From an uncultured Clostridia bacterium (GTDB lineage Bacteria; Bacillota; Clostridia; Oscillospirales; CAG-272), in NCBI GenBank assembly GCA_947631245.1, contig CANRKP010000004.1:23892-87891 (forward strand): a stretch of 64,000 bases of DNA, read 5' to 3'. The stretch's first letter is position 1; every line of letters starts with the position of its first letter. The position numbers were made by a program, and so were the translations under genes. The notes under the pieces are model-generated. The model saw nothing but the letters and a program-made list of their open reading frames with translations, made no database searches and had not been told where the DNA came from. This document shows, one piece after another, positions 7,452 to 16,065 of this stretch.

Positions 7452-8324
7452 GTGACCGTTTACGCGGACGTGCTTTTTCTCGTGAATTTCAGCCTTGACT
7501 ATGTTTCGCTTTACATAACCGGCAGGCTGATGTCGCGCCCGCTCTATGTCCGGCGGCTCGCCGCGGCGTCGGCGCTTGGCGCGCTTTACGCCGTGTCGGC
7601 GCTGTTTTGGAATATTCCCGAGCCGCTTTACATAGCGGCGACGCTCGCGGTCAGCGGAATTATGTGCCTTTTCGCTTACAGGCGTGCCTGCAAAGGAGCG
7701 CTCGCTTCCGCCGTCGAGACGGCTGGTTCGGCTCTGCTGCTCTTTTCGGTCGGATGCGCGCTCGGCGGCGCGATGACGGCGATATATTCCCTCGGTAAAG
7801 GATATTCCGCAGGCGAGCCCGGGGGCGGGGGCGCGGGAACGATGACAATGACGGCAGTAGCCGCCGCCGCGGTCACGGTTACGGCGCTTGCGGGACGGGT
7901 CGCAAAAAAGCGGCGAGGCGTCAAACATGCGCGGGTAACGCTGACGGATGGCGGGAAGAGCGTGACGCTTGACGCCCTCTCGGACAGCGGCAATCTGCTT
8001 TTCGACCCGACGTCCGGCAGACCGGCGCTCATCGTGTCGGCGGACGCGGCAGCGGACGTTCTCCCGCAGAAGATAAGGGAGGCGGCGCTGTCGGAGGACG
8101 TTGCGGGCTCGGCGGCGGCGCTCCCGCCCGAGCTTTTGACGCGGGTGCGCCTTTTGCCGGTGTCAAACGTTTACGGCAAGGGGCTGCTTCTCGGCTTTCG
8201 ACCCGACGCGGTGACTGTCGAGCAGGGAGGCAGCGAAAGAGAATATGACCTTATCGTCGCGGTCTCGGGCAAAAAGGGCGGTTTCGGCGGATTCGGCGCC
8301 GTGCTGCCTGCCGAGCTTTCGTGA
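7452..8324 (+). CDS. spoIIGA: Sporulation sigma-E factor processing peptidase SpoIIGA
   Basis: A membrane-embedded aspartic protease that cleaves the pro-sequence from sigma-E in the mother cell after a signal from SpoIIR. The N-terminal half carries five membrane helices beginning with the family's YADVLFLVNFSLDYVSL. The C-terminal cytosolic domain has the catalytic DSGN motif (Asp178) followed by LLFDPTSG. The GTG start has a GGGGGTGG ribosome binding site. Its substrate gene sigE follows 64 bp downstream, the usual Firmicutes pairing. The 262 bp upstream contain no Spo0A box that I could recognise. A glycine-rich loop (EPGGGGAG) lies near residue 122. Confidence 0.93.
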   Translation: MTVYADVLFLVNFSLDYVSLYITGRLMSRPLYVRRLAAASALGALYAVSALFWNIPEPLYIAATLAVSGIMCLFAYRRACKGALASAVETAGSALLLFSVGCALGGAMTAIYSLGKGYSAGEPGGGGAGTMTMTAVAAAAVTVTALAGRVAKKRRGVKHARVTLTDGGKSVTLDALSDSGNLLFDPTSGRPALIVSADAAADVLPQKIREAALSEDVAGSAAALPPELLTRVRLLPVSNVYGKGLLLGFRPDAVTVEQGGSEREYDLIVAVSGKKGGFGGFGAVLPAELS

Positions 8325-8388
8325 CAAATGAAAACCGACAACTATAGGAGCGATCGGCGGTAAAAACGCGCGCGGAAAGGTGGACAAA

Positions 8389-9372
8389 ATGAAGCGGACG
8401 CACAGACGACAGAAAAAATACAGGGCGAAGAAAACGGCGCGCCGCGCCGTCGCAAAGGCAAAGAGAGCGGGCGCAAAGCGAAAGGGAGGCGGGGACCGCA
8501 TTTCGTTGAAGGAATTATTTTCCCGAATGGGAAAAGCGTTTGTGAAGGCGGCGCACGCCGTGAAAAATCGGCTCTCTGCCGCGGGCAGCTGTCTCGTCTC
8601 GGCGTGCGGCGCGGCGTCTGCACGGGTATGGCTCTTCTTTGGCGGAATACGGGAGCGCGCCGCGCGGGCGGCGTATGTGCTCCGCGTCTATGCACAGCGC
8701 TGTCTGCGCTTCATCAGGGACGGGGAGGAGCAGTACTACATCGGCGGCAGCGAGGTCCTGCCGCCGCCGCTCAGCGCCGAGGAGGAGGCGGACATTCTTT
8801 CCCGCCTGACAAAGGAGCGTGAGCTGACGCAGGTGCTGATAGAGAGAAATCTGCGCCTTGTCGTTTACATTGCAAAGAAATTCGAGAATACGGGGACCGA
8901 CATCGAGGACATAATAAGCATAGGCACGATAGGGCTGATAAAGGCCGTCAACACCTTTAATCCCGAGCGGGGGATAAAGCTCGCGACTTACGCGTCGCGC
9001 TGCATCGAAAATGAGATACTGATGCACATAAGGAAAAACTCCGGCAAGCGCGCGGACGTCTCGATAGACGAGCCGCTGAACGTCGACTGGGACGGCAACG
9101 AGCTGCTCCTCTCGGACGTGCTCTCGGGCGAGGAGGACGAGGTATACGGCGCGATAGAGCACGACGAGGACTACAGGATACTTCACCGCGCCGTCGAGGA
9201 CCTGCCGGAGAGGGAGCAGATAATAATAACGCTGCGGTTCGGTCTCGGAGGCGGACCGGAGCGGACTCAGGCGGAGGTCGCGAAGATGCTGGGCATATCT
9301 CAGTCATACATATCGCGGCTTGAAAAAAAGATACTTTCTGACCTGCGACGGACGATAGGCTCGGGCATCTGA
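8389..9372 (+). CDS. sigE: RNA polymerase sporulation sigma factor SigE, with long pro-region
   Basis: The mother-cell-specific sigma factor. From [16 protein letters not shown] onward the protein matches SigE closely: region 2 ([44 protein letters not shown]), the [15 protein letters not shown] segment and region 4 ([13 protein letters not shown]). In Bacillus subtilis the pro-sequence before YYIGG is about 27-29 residues; here about 116 residues precede it, very rich in Arg, Lys and Ala, with an amphipathic stretch. The start is set at ATG 8389, which has AAAGGTGG at good spacing; GTG 8380 is possible. Internal starts such as GTG around 8677 would give a normal-length pro-peptide. sigG, often next in the cluster, is absent. 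Confidence 0.92.
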   Translation: MKRTHRRQKKYRAKKTARRAVAKAKRAGAKRKGGGDRISLKELFSRMGKAFVKAAHAVKNRLSAAGSCLVSACGAASARVWLFFGGIRERAARAAYVLRVYAQRCLRFIRDGEEQYYIGGSEVLPPPLSAEEEADILSRLTKERELTQVLIERNLRLVVYIAKKFENTGTDIEDIISIGTIGLIKAVNTFNPERGIKLATYASRCIENEILMHIRKNSGKRADVSIDEPLNVDWDGNELLLSDVLSGEEDEVYGAIEHDEDYRILHRAVEDLPEREQIIITLRFGLGGGPERTQAEVAKMLGISQSYISRLEKKILSDLRRTIGSGI

Positions 9373-9402
9373 AATTTTTTATAAGAAAATTCGGCAAAGC
9401 TA

Positions 9403-9431
9403 TTGCAATTTGCCCGCAGGCGTGATACAAT
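9403..9431 (+). promoter_or_regulatory. Sigma-A promoter of rpmE
   Basis: TTGCAA and TACAAT separated by exactly 17 bp; predicted start about 40 bases before the L31 start codon. Confidence 0.8.
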
Positions 9432-9476
9432 ACATCGTAATGCGAAAGTATGAGTCTAAGAGAAGGGGACAGTGCG

Positions 9477-9683
9477 ATGAAAAAGGGGATCCATCCTGAC
9501 TATAAGGAATGCACCATAAAATGCGCTTGCGGTGAAACCGTCGTAACGAGATCGACCAAGGGCGATATGCGTGTTGAGATATGCTCGAAATGTCATCCGT
9601 TCTTCACGGGCAAGCAGAAGTTCGTGGATACGGGCGGACGCGTTGATAAGTTCAAGCGTCGTCTTCAGTCGAGCGGCAAATGA
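9477..9683 (+). CDS. rpmE: Large ribosomal subunit protein bL31
   Basis: A 68-residue bL31 of the zinc-binding type. The N-terminus [11 protein letters not shown] is diagnostic, and the zinc ligands appear as CAC and CSKC pairs. Downstream comes [20 protein letters not shown], the conserved bL31 core. The ATG at 9477 is chosen over one 27 bases earlier because the protein family starts with this sequence and an AAGGGG element precedes it. The gene has its own promoter and terminator. The zinc form is usual under zinc-replete conditions; no zinc-free paralog is in this window. Confidence 0.96.
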   Translation: MKKGIHPDYKECTIKCACGETVVTRSTKGDMRVEICSKCHPFFTGKQKFVDTGGRVDKFKRRLQSSGK

Positions 9684-9709
9684 GCGCATATCAAAAGGCA
9701 TGGTAAACT

Positions 9710-9747
9710 CGCGGATGTCACACGCAATTGTGTGACACCCGCGTTTT
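9710..9747 (+). terminator. Intrinsic terminator after rpmE
   Basis: CGCGG and TGTCACAC pair with GTGTGACA and CCCGCG across one mismatch, followed by TTTTT. The hflX frame opens immediately afterwards. Confidence 0.85.
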
Positions 9748-9795
9748 TGCGTCATGTCGGATAATGAAAAAACAAGGAGCTTACGAAAGAACAGT

Positions 9796-11094
9796 ATGCC
9801 GGAAAAGTACGAAAACGAAAGCGAAGCGGAAGAGACGCGGCGATGTGCGCTTGTCGGCGTTTACGACGGGCAGAACGTGACCGAGGACGAATGCGAAAGG
9901 CTCGCGGACGAGCTCGAATGCCTCGCGTTCACCGCGGGCGCCGTCGTCATATTCAGGCTGACGCAGCAAAGACCGTCTCCCGACAACAGGACATATATCG
10001 GAAAAGGCAAGCTCACGGAGCTCTCGTCCCTCTGCGAGCAGAACGAGGTCGACCTTGTCATATTTGACGACGAGCTCTCCCCGTCCCAGATAAGGAACAT
10101 AGAGGACGGTCTTCCCGACGGGGTCGACGTAATCGACCGCTCGATGCTCATCCTCGACATTTTCGCGCGTCACGCTGTCACCGGAGAGGGAAAGCTCCAG
10201 GTCGAGCTCGCGCAGCTGAGATATTCCGCGCCGAGGCTCGTCGGTCACGGCGGCGAAATGTCGCGTCAGGGCGCGACGGGAGGAAATCCCATAGGGACAA
10301 GAGGTCCCGGCGAGACTAAGCTCGAACGCGACAGGCGGCGCATGAGGGCGCGCATAGCGTCCCTTGAGGCGGAGCTCCGCGAGCTTGAAAAGAACAGGCG
10401 GACGATGCGCGCCGCGCGCGAGCGCTCGGGGACTGTCCGCGTGTCGATCGTGGGATATACGAACGCCGGCAAATCGACGCTTCTTAATCTTCTGACGGAC
10501 GCCGGCATCCTTGCCGAGGACAAGCTGTTCGCGACGCTCGACCCGACGACGCGCAAATACAGGCTCCCGTCAGGGGCGGAGATACTTCTGACCGACACGG
10601 TCGGCTTCATCCGCAAGCTGCCGCATCATCTCGTCTCCGCGTTCCGCTCGACGCTCGAGGAGGCGGCGAGCGCGGACATCATCCTCATAATAGTGGACGC
10701 CTCCGATCCCGAATACGCGGAGCATATCGCGGTCACCGAGGATATTTTGATATCGCTCGGAGCCGAAGGGAAGCCAGTCATATACGCCTTCAATAAATGC
10801 GACCTTCCGGCGAGCTTCATTCCGCGTGTCGGCGCGGGGAAGCGCTCCGTATATATCTCCGCAAAGACGGGCAGGGGCGTAGACGAGCTTTTGGCTGCGC
10901 TTGAGACGACCGTGCGCGCGGCGCGCCGAGTGACGACGTTCCTTTTCCCGCCGTCGGCGTCGTCAGAGCTTTCGCGCCTCTACCGCGCGGGCGCCGAGGT
11001 CGTCAGTACCGAATACCTCCCGGACGGATCCGTCCGCGTGACGGCGACCGTCGACGAGGCAACGCGCGGCCAGCTCTCGGATTTTGCGGTCTGA
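9796..11094 (+). CDS. hflX: GTPase HflX
   Basis: A ribosome-associated GTPase that splits stalled or hibernating ribosomes. The N-terminal HflX domain contains the glycine-rich segment GHGGEMSRQGATGGNPIG and PGETKLERDRRR, followed by a coiled coil. The G domain shows G1 (GYTNAGKS), G3 (DTVGFI) and G4 (NKCD). The reading frame is open from ATG 9754 just past the rpmE terminator, but that codon has no ribosome binding site; the ATG at 9796 has AAGGAG about 16 bases upstream and is used here with reserve. The stop is two bases before the start of yigZ, suggesting coupled translation. Confidence 0.93.
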   Translation: MPEKYENESEAEETRRCALVGVYDGQNVTEDECERLADELECLAFTAGAVVIFRLTQQRPSPDNRTYIGKGKLTELSSLCEQNEVDLVIFDDELSPSQIRNIEDGLPDGVDVIDRSMLILDIFARHAVTGEGKLQVELAQLRYSAPRLVGHGGEMSRQGATGGNPIGTRGPGETKLERDRRRMRARIASLEAELRELEKNRRTMRAARERSGTVRVSIVGYTNAGKSTLLNLLTDAGILAEDKLFATLDPTTRKYRLPSGAEILLTDTVGFIRKLPHHLVSAFRSTLEEAASADIILIIVDASDPEYAEHIAVTEDILISLGAEGKPVIYAFNKCDLPASFIPRVGAGKRSVYISAKTGRGVDELLAALETTVRAARRVTTFLFPPSASSELSRLYRAGAEVVSTEYLPDGSVRVTATVDEATRGQLSDFAV

Positions 11095-11095
11095 T

Positions 11096-11719
11096 ATGGC
11101 GGGCGAAACTTATACAACTCTCGGCGCGTTCGGAAAAGGCGAGTTTGAGGACAGGCGCTCGACTTTCATCGGCAGCGCCGCCCACGTCGGCAGCGAGGAG
11201 GAGGCGCGCGAATTCGTCGCCGGAATAAAGAAGAAATATTCCGATGCCCGCCACAACGCGTGGGCGTATATGATGGCGGAGGGGAACATCGCCCGCTTTT
11301 CCGACGACGGCGAGCCGCAGGGAACGGCGGGCGCGCCGATCCTCGGCGTCATAAAAGGGTCGGGAGCCGTCGACTGCGCCGTCGTCGTGACGAGATATTT
11401 CGGCGGCATACTGCTCGGCACAGGCGGTCTTGTGAGGGCGTATGCAGAGGCGGCAAAGCTCGCCGTTGAGGACGCGGGCGTCGCCGTGTATCGCGAGTAC
11501 GCGGAGATGTCGCTTACAGTCTCGTATTCGGAATACCAAAGGCTCTCGCCGGAGCTGACGAGGCTCGGCGCCATTATCGACGGCGTAGATTTCGGCGCGG
11601 AGGTGGAGGTTCATGCCGCAGTCCTCTCGGGGCTTGCGGACGAGCTGTGCCGATGTGTGGCGGAAATAACGTCAGGAAAGGGAGCTGCTGTCCGCACGGG
11701 CTCACGATTTGACATATAA
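11096..11719 (+). CDS. yigZ: YigZ/IMPACT family protein
   Basis: A 207-residue member of the UPF0029/IMPACT family. The N-terminal domain has the conserved FEDRRSTFIGSAAHV, ARHNAWAYMM, FSDDGEPQGTAGAPIL and VVVTRYFGGILLGTGGLVRAY segments; the C-terminal DUF1949 domain follows from about residue 135. Eukaryotic IMPACT modulates translation control through GCN1; the bacterial role is not settled. The start at 11096 lies two bases after the hflX stop without its own Shine-Dalgarno sequence, so it is probably translated by coupling. Pairing with hflX, another ribosome-linked factor, is suggestive but not proof of a shared pathway. Confidence 0.92.
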   Translation: MAGETYTTLGAFGKGEFEDRRSTFIGSAAHVGSEEEAREFVAGIKKKYSDARHNAWAYMMAEGNIARFSDDGEPQGTAGAPILGVIKGSGAVDCAVVVTRYFGGILLGTGGLVRAYAEAAKLAVEDAGVAVYREYAEMSLTVSYSEYQRLSPELTRLGAIIDGVDFGAEVEVHAAVLSGLADELCRCVAEITSGKGAAVRTGSRFDI

Positions 11720-11832
11720 CTGTGAGTTTTTTTTCAAAAAACCAAAAAAATTCGATTTATACGCAAGTGTTTTGACCGGCGCTTGCGTATATTATTTATG
11801 TGAATGTCGGAAAACAGGCGGGAGGCGGTATT

Positions 11833-12867
11833 ATGGACAACATGACTGTTCGCGATATGTTCCTTTTGAGGGAACGGAATATTCTGTCGCCGTATGCGTT
11901 TCTGACCGAAAACACGCGCGGACGCGACCATCCGTACGTTCCGTGCGTCAACAGGACCGAGTTCCAGCGCGACCGCGACAGGATAATACACAGCAAGGCG
12001 TTCCGCAGGCTGATGCACAAGACGCAGGTGTTCCTTCTGCCGAAGGATGAGCATTACAGGACGCGCATGACGCACACGCTCGAGGTGGCGCAGATCGCGC
12101 GCATCATCTGCCGCGCGCTCCGCCTGAACGAGGACCTCTGCGAGGCGGCGGCGCTCGGTCACGACCTCGGGCACACCCCGTTCGGACACGCGGGCGAGGA
12201 TGTCATGAGGCGGTGCTTCGACCCGTCGTTCACTCACTACGCGCAGAGCCTGCGCGTCGTCGAGTTCCTCGAGCACAACGGCGAGGGGCTGAATCTGACG
12301 TGGGAGGTGCGCGACGGCATCGTACATCATTCGGGCGGCGACCTTTCAGGCGGGCACGGCGCCTCGACGCTCGAGGGTGTTATCGTGAAATTTGCGGACA
12401 AAATAGCGTACATAAATCATGATATAGACGACGCGATACGTGCCGGCATACTGACGAACGATGATATCCCGAAGCGCCTGCGCGACACGCTCGGGAATAC
12501 CCACAGCGGCAGGATAAACACGATGGTGACGGACGTTATCGACGCCTCCACCGACAAGCCCGAGATAAGGATGTCGGACGGGATCTGCGAGGCGACGATG
12601 GAGCTTCGCCAGTTCCTCTTCGAGCATGTTTATCTTGACAGCGCGGCAAAATCGGAGGAAGCGAAGGCTAAAGACCTTTTGGCGCGGCTTTACGAGTATT
12701 TTTACGAGCATCCCGACAAAATGCCCGAGTTTTACAGAAACAACGCGGAGAGCTGCGGCATCGGAAGATCCGTCTGCGACTACATTTCGAGCATGACGGA
12801 CAGATACGCCATAGACAAGTACAACGAGCTCTTCATCCCTGCCGCATGGCAGCGGGTGTCCGATTAG
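11833..12867 (+). CDS. dgt: Deoxyguanosinetriphosphate triphosphohydrolase-like protein (HD domain)
   Basis: A 344-residue HD-domain dNTPase that removes triphosphate from deoxynucleotides. Conserved features are FQRDRDRIIHSKAFRRLMHKTQVF near the N-terminus, the metal-binding HD set (MTHTLEVAQIAR and GHDLGHTPFGHAGE) and the downstream KFADKIAYINHDIDD. The start ATG 11833 follows a strong GGGAGG; an upstream in-frame GTG is less likely. It is followed directly by dnaG and rpoD, the dgt-dnaG-rpoD order common in Clostridia, linking nucleotide pools with replication priming. A 7-bp inverted repeat (ACGCAAG, CTTGCGT) at 11761-11788 lies in the upstream region. Confidence 0.93.
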   Translation: MDNMTVRDMFLLRERNILSPYAFLTENTRGRDHPYVPCVNRTEFQRDRDRIIHSKAFRRLMHKTQVFLLPKDEHYRTRMTHTLEVAQIARIICRALRLNEDLCEAAALGHDLGHTPFGHAGEDVMRRCFDPSFTHYAQSLRVVEFLEHNGEGLNLTWEVRDGIVHHSGGDLSGGHGASTLEGVIVKFADKIAYINHDIDDAIRAGILTNDDIPKRLRDTLGNTHSGRINTMVTDVIDASTDKPEIRMSDGICEATMELRQFLFEHVYLDSAAKSEEAKAKDLLARLYEYFYEHPDKMPEFYRNNAESCGIGRSVCDYISSMTDRYAIDKYNELFIPAAWQRVSD

Positions 12868-12875
12868 GTGACGTC

Positions 12876-14657
12876 ATGCCGATGATACCCCTTTCGGTAA
12901 TAGAAGAGATAAAGGCGCGCAGCCCGATAGAGGACGTTGTTTCGCGCTACGTTTCCCTGAAGCGCGCGGGCAGCAATCTTTCCGCCTCATGCCCGTTCCA
13001 TTCGGAGAGGACGCCGTCGTTCGTCGTTTTCCCGGCGACGCAGTCGTTTTACTGTTTCGGATGCGGCGCGGGAGGCGACGTCATATCGTTCGTCATGAGG
13101 ATAGAGAACCTCGAATATCCGGACGCTGTCCGCGAGCTCGCAGACAGGTGCGGCGTGTCGATACCGGAGAGCGGCGAACGCGAGGAACAGGGCGTTTCCC
13201 GCAAGAGGCTGTACGAGCTGAACCGCGAGGCAGCGAGATTTTACAGGGACAATCTGTTTGATGAAAAGAAGGGCGCCGCCGCGCGCCGTTATCTTGCGGA
13301 GCGAGGGCTGACGTCCGCAGTTGTGAAGCGCTTCGGTCTCGGCTTTGCGCCGGACGATTTTTCGATGAGCGACACGATGCGGGCGAAGGGATTTACCGAC
13401 GACGAGCTCGTCGCCGCGTTCCTCTGCAAGCGGAGCGAGCGCACCGGCAGACCGTATGACCTTTTCCGCGGGCGCGTGATGTTCCCGATAATAGACACGT
13501 CGGGCCGCGTCATCGCGTTCGGCGGGCGCGTCATGGGGGACGGTGCGCCGAAATACCTCAACTCGTCGGACACGCCGGTGTTCAAAAAGAGCAGGAACCT
13601 ATTCGCGCTCAATTACGCAAAGTCGTCGTCTGCGGAGGAAATGATCCTCTGCGAGGGATATATGGACGTCATTGCCCTGCACGCCGCGGGCGTTGAAAAC
13701 GCTGTCGCGACGCTCGGAACGGCGCTGACCGAGGAGCAGGCGCGCATCATCGCGAAATACACGAAGCGCGTCGTCCTCTGCTACGACAGCGACGACGCGG
13801 GACAGCGTGCCGACAGCCGCGCGCTCGAGCTTCTCGGAGCCGTCGGGCTCGACGTGAGGGTGCTGAAGCTCCAAGGCGCGAAGGACCCCGACGAATTCAT
13901 CAAAAAGTTCGGCGTCGACGCGTTCAGAGACGCGCTTTCGGGCAGCAGCTCGAAGTTCCGCTATACGATGGATAAGGTCCTGTCGAAATACGACGTCTCC
14001 TCTGATGAGGACAAGATACGCGCGATGCGCGAGATAAACGAGTATATCGCGGGCTTCTCAAGCGAGGTCGAGCGCGAGGTGTATATCGGTCAGGCGTCAG
14101 ATAAGCTCGGGATCTCGCGGGATAGTATAAAAAACGACGTTTCGCTTATCATAAGAAAGAAGCGGCGTTCGGACAAAAGGGCGGAGGCTTTGGAGATCGC
14201 GAGAGACGCCGCCGGCTTCGGCGACCGCGTCAACCGCGATAAGTTGACGCATCTGCGCTCCGCGTCGTGCGAGGAGACCGTGCTCGGTATGCTCGCGGCG
14301 TATCCCGAATACATAAAGGAAGTGTCGTCGGGCGGCGCGCTGTCGCTTTCGCCCGAGGATTTCACGACCGAATTCGGCCGCCGCGTGTTTGAGACGATAC
14401 TCCGCGTATACGGCGAGACCGGCGGATTTGACATAGGCCTGCTCTCGGCGGAGCTCACGCAGGACGAGGTCTCGCGCGTAACGAAGCTCGCGGTATCCCG
14501 CGACAAGCTCGACAACGGGCGCGAGGTCTTTGCTGAAAACGTCCGCGCGCTGAAGGACGAGAGGCAAAGGCAGCAGTCAAAGACTGACGACGCCTTCGAG
14601 GCGATAATGAGGCTGAGAGAAAAAAATTCGGCGAACAACGAAAACGAAGAAGAATAA
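12876..14657 (+). CDS. dnaG: DNA primase
   Basis: Makes RNA primers for lagging-strand synthesis. The N-terminal CHC2 zinc domain ([11 protein letters not shown] and [10 protein letters not shown]) is followed by the RNA polymerase core with the TOPRIM motif ([25 protein letters not shown]) and a C-terminal helicase-binding region. Length 593 residues is normal. The start ATG 12876 is eight bases after the dgt stop and preceded by TTAGGTG; an ATG six bases later is equally plausible. The gene is the middle member of the dgt-dnaG-rpoD operon. Confidence 0.95.
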   Translation: MPMIPLSVIEEIKARSPIEDVVSRYVSLKRAGSNLSASCPFHSERTPSFVVFPATQSFYCFGCGAGGDVISFVMRIENLEYPDAVRELADRCGVSIPESGEREEQGVSRKRLYELNREAARFYRDNLFDEKKGAAARRYLAERGLTSAVVKRFGLGFAPDDFSMSDTMRAKGFTDDELVAAFLCKRSERTGRPYDLFRGRVMFPIIDTSGRVIAFGGRVMGDGAPKYLNSSDTPVFKKSRNLFALNYAKSSSAEEMILCEGYMDVIALHAAGVENAVATLGTALTEEQARIIAKYTKRVVLCYDSDDAGQRADSRALELLGAVGLDVRVLKLQGAKDPDEFIKKFGVDAFRDALSGSSSKFRYTMDKVLSKYDVSSDEDKIRAMREINEYIAGFSSEVEREVYIGQASDKLGISRDSIKNDVSLIIRKKRRSDKRAEALEIARDAAGFGDRVNRDKLTHLRSASCEETVLGMLAAYPEYIKEVSSGGALSLSPEDFTTEFGRRVFETILRVYGETGGFDIGLLSAELTQDEVSRVTKLAVSRDKLDNGREVFAENVRALKDERQRQQSKTDDAFEAIMRLREKNSANNENEEE

Positions 14658-14683
14658 AGTTGTACATAACAAGGAAGGTAAAA

Positions 14684-15778
14684 ATGGAAAAGGAAACCGT
14701 AAACGAAAGAGAGCTTGAGCTTATCGAAAAGGGCAGAGTGGACGGCATGCTCACCGAGGGCGACATCGAAGACGCAATCGCGGGCGACGAGGACATCGAT
14801 ATTGAAAGCATCGAAAAGCTCTACGACACTCTCGAAAGCAACGGAATAGGCATCGAATCCGACGCGGCGAGCGCGCTCGACATCGAAAACGAGGTCGAAC
14901 GCATGGGCAGCGGGGAGGACATGGAAAAGCAGCTCTCGCAGGAGGGGCTCGCGATCGACGACCCCGTAAGAATGTATCTTAAGGAAATCGGCAAGGTGCC
15001 GCTGCTCGACTCCGAACGCGAGCTTGAGCTCGCAAAGCGCATGGCGGAGGGCGACGAAAGCGCAAAGCAGGAGCTCGTCGTCGCCAACCTCAGGCTCGTC
15101 GTCAGCATCGCAAAGCGCTACGTCGGCAAGGGAATGTTCTTCCTTGATCTGATACAGGAGGGCAACCTCGGTCTGATGAAGGCCGTCGACAAGTTCGACT
15201 ACACGAAGGGATACAAGTTCTCAACATACGCGACGTGGTGGATACGCCAGGCGATAACGCGCGCTATCGCGGATCAGGCGAGGACGATACGAATACCCGT
15301 CCACATGGTGGAGACGATACACAAGGTATCGAGATATTCGCGCCAGCTCCTTCAGGAGCTCGGTCACGAGGCGACGCCCGAAGAAATAGCCGAAAAGCTC
15401 AACATGACGCCCGAGAAGGTGCGCGAGATAATGAAGATCGCGCGCGACCCCGTCTCGCTCGAGACGCCTATCGGCGAGGAGGAGGACTCCCATCTCGGAG
15501 ACTTCATCGAAGATCAGGAGAGCCCGGCGCCGCCGGACGCCGCGTCATACGCCGTGCTCCGCGAGCAGATAGCGGAGGTCCTGCACACGCTGACACCGCG
15601 CGAGGAGCTCGTGCTCAAGCGCCGTTTTGGACTTGACGACGGAAAGACGCGCACGCTCGAAGAGGTCGGGCGCGAATTCAACATTACGCGCGAGAGAATA
15701 CGTCAGATAGAGGCGAAAGCGCTTCGCAAGCTCCGCCACCCGAGCCGTTCGAAAAGACTGCGCGATTTCCTCGATTAA
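14684..15778 (+). CDS. rpoD: Housekeeping RNA polymerase sigma factor (RpoD/SigA)
   Basis: A 364-residue group 1 sigma factor. Region 1.2 ([16 protein letters not shown]), region 2 ([51 protein letters not shown]), region 3 ([10 protein letters not shown]) and region 4 ([27 protein letters not shown]) are intact. The acidic N-terminal region 1.1 is short (about 80 residues) as in Firmicutes. ATG 14684 has an excellent AAGGAAGG site; the frame is open a little further upstream but that start lacks one. It recognises the TTGACA/TATAAT promoters found throughout this window. Confidence 0.97.
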   Translation: MEKETVNERELELIEKGRVDGMLTEGDIEDAIAGDEDIDIESIEKLYDTLESNGIGIESDAASALDIENEVERMGSGEDMEKQLSQEGLAIDDPVRMYLKEIGKVPLLDSERELELAKRMAEGDESAKQELVVANLRLVVSIAKRYVGKGMFFLDLIQEGNLGLMKAVDKFDYTKGYKFSTYATWWIRQAITRAIADQARTIRIPVHMVETIHKVSRYSRQLLQELGHEATPEEIAEKLNMTPEKVREIMKIARDPVSLETPIGEEEDSHLGDFIEDQESPAPPDAASYAVLREQIAEVLHTLTPREELVLKRRFGLDDGKTRTLEEVGREFNITRERIRQIEAKALRKLRHPSRSKRLRDFLD

Positions 15779-15965
15779 AAAAGTTTTTCTCGCGAATTGC
15801 ACGAATTTTTCCTCGTTCAATTGTGAATTTCAGACAACTGAAATGTGAAAAACTACAAAAAATCCGCGGCATGTTTTGTGAAACTGTGACAATAAACTGT
15901 GGTATAAAGTGATGCCGGACGGTAAAATCGGTGCAGTCGAATTCATCAACTTTGCCAAATTACGC

Positions 15966-15994
15966 TTGACAGTTTGGACCTTTTGATGTAAAAT
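15966..15994 (+). promoter_or_regulatory. Consensus sigma-A promoter for the solute-binding lipoprotein
   Basis: TTGACA, 17-bp spacer, TAAAAT. The 287 bp between rpoD and this gene otherwise hold only AT-rich sequence with repeated TGTGA-type words and no recognisable gene. Confidence 0.88.
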
Positions 15995-16065
15995 ATCATA
16001 AGAATATCTCGGTGTCGTCGATTTGTGCAACGGTACACTGCAGTATATTAGGAGGATGTTCCATA

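Noticed and set aside
11772..11800. Promoter TTGACC with a downstream -10 before dgt
   Set aside because: At 17-bp spacing the -10 would be TTTATG, a poor match; better TATATT words are too close to the -35.
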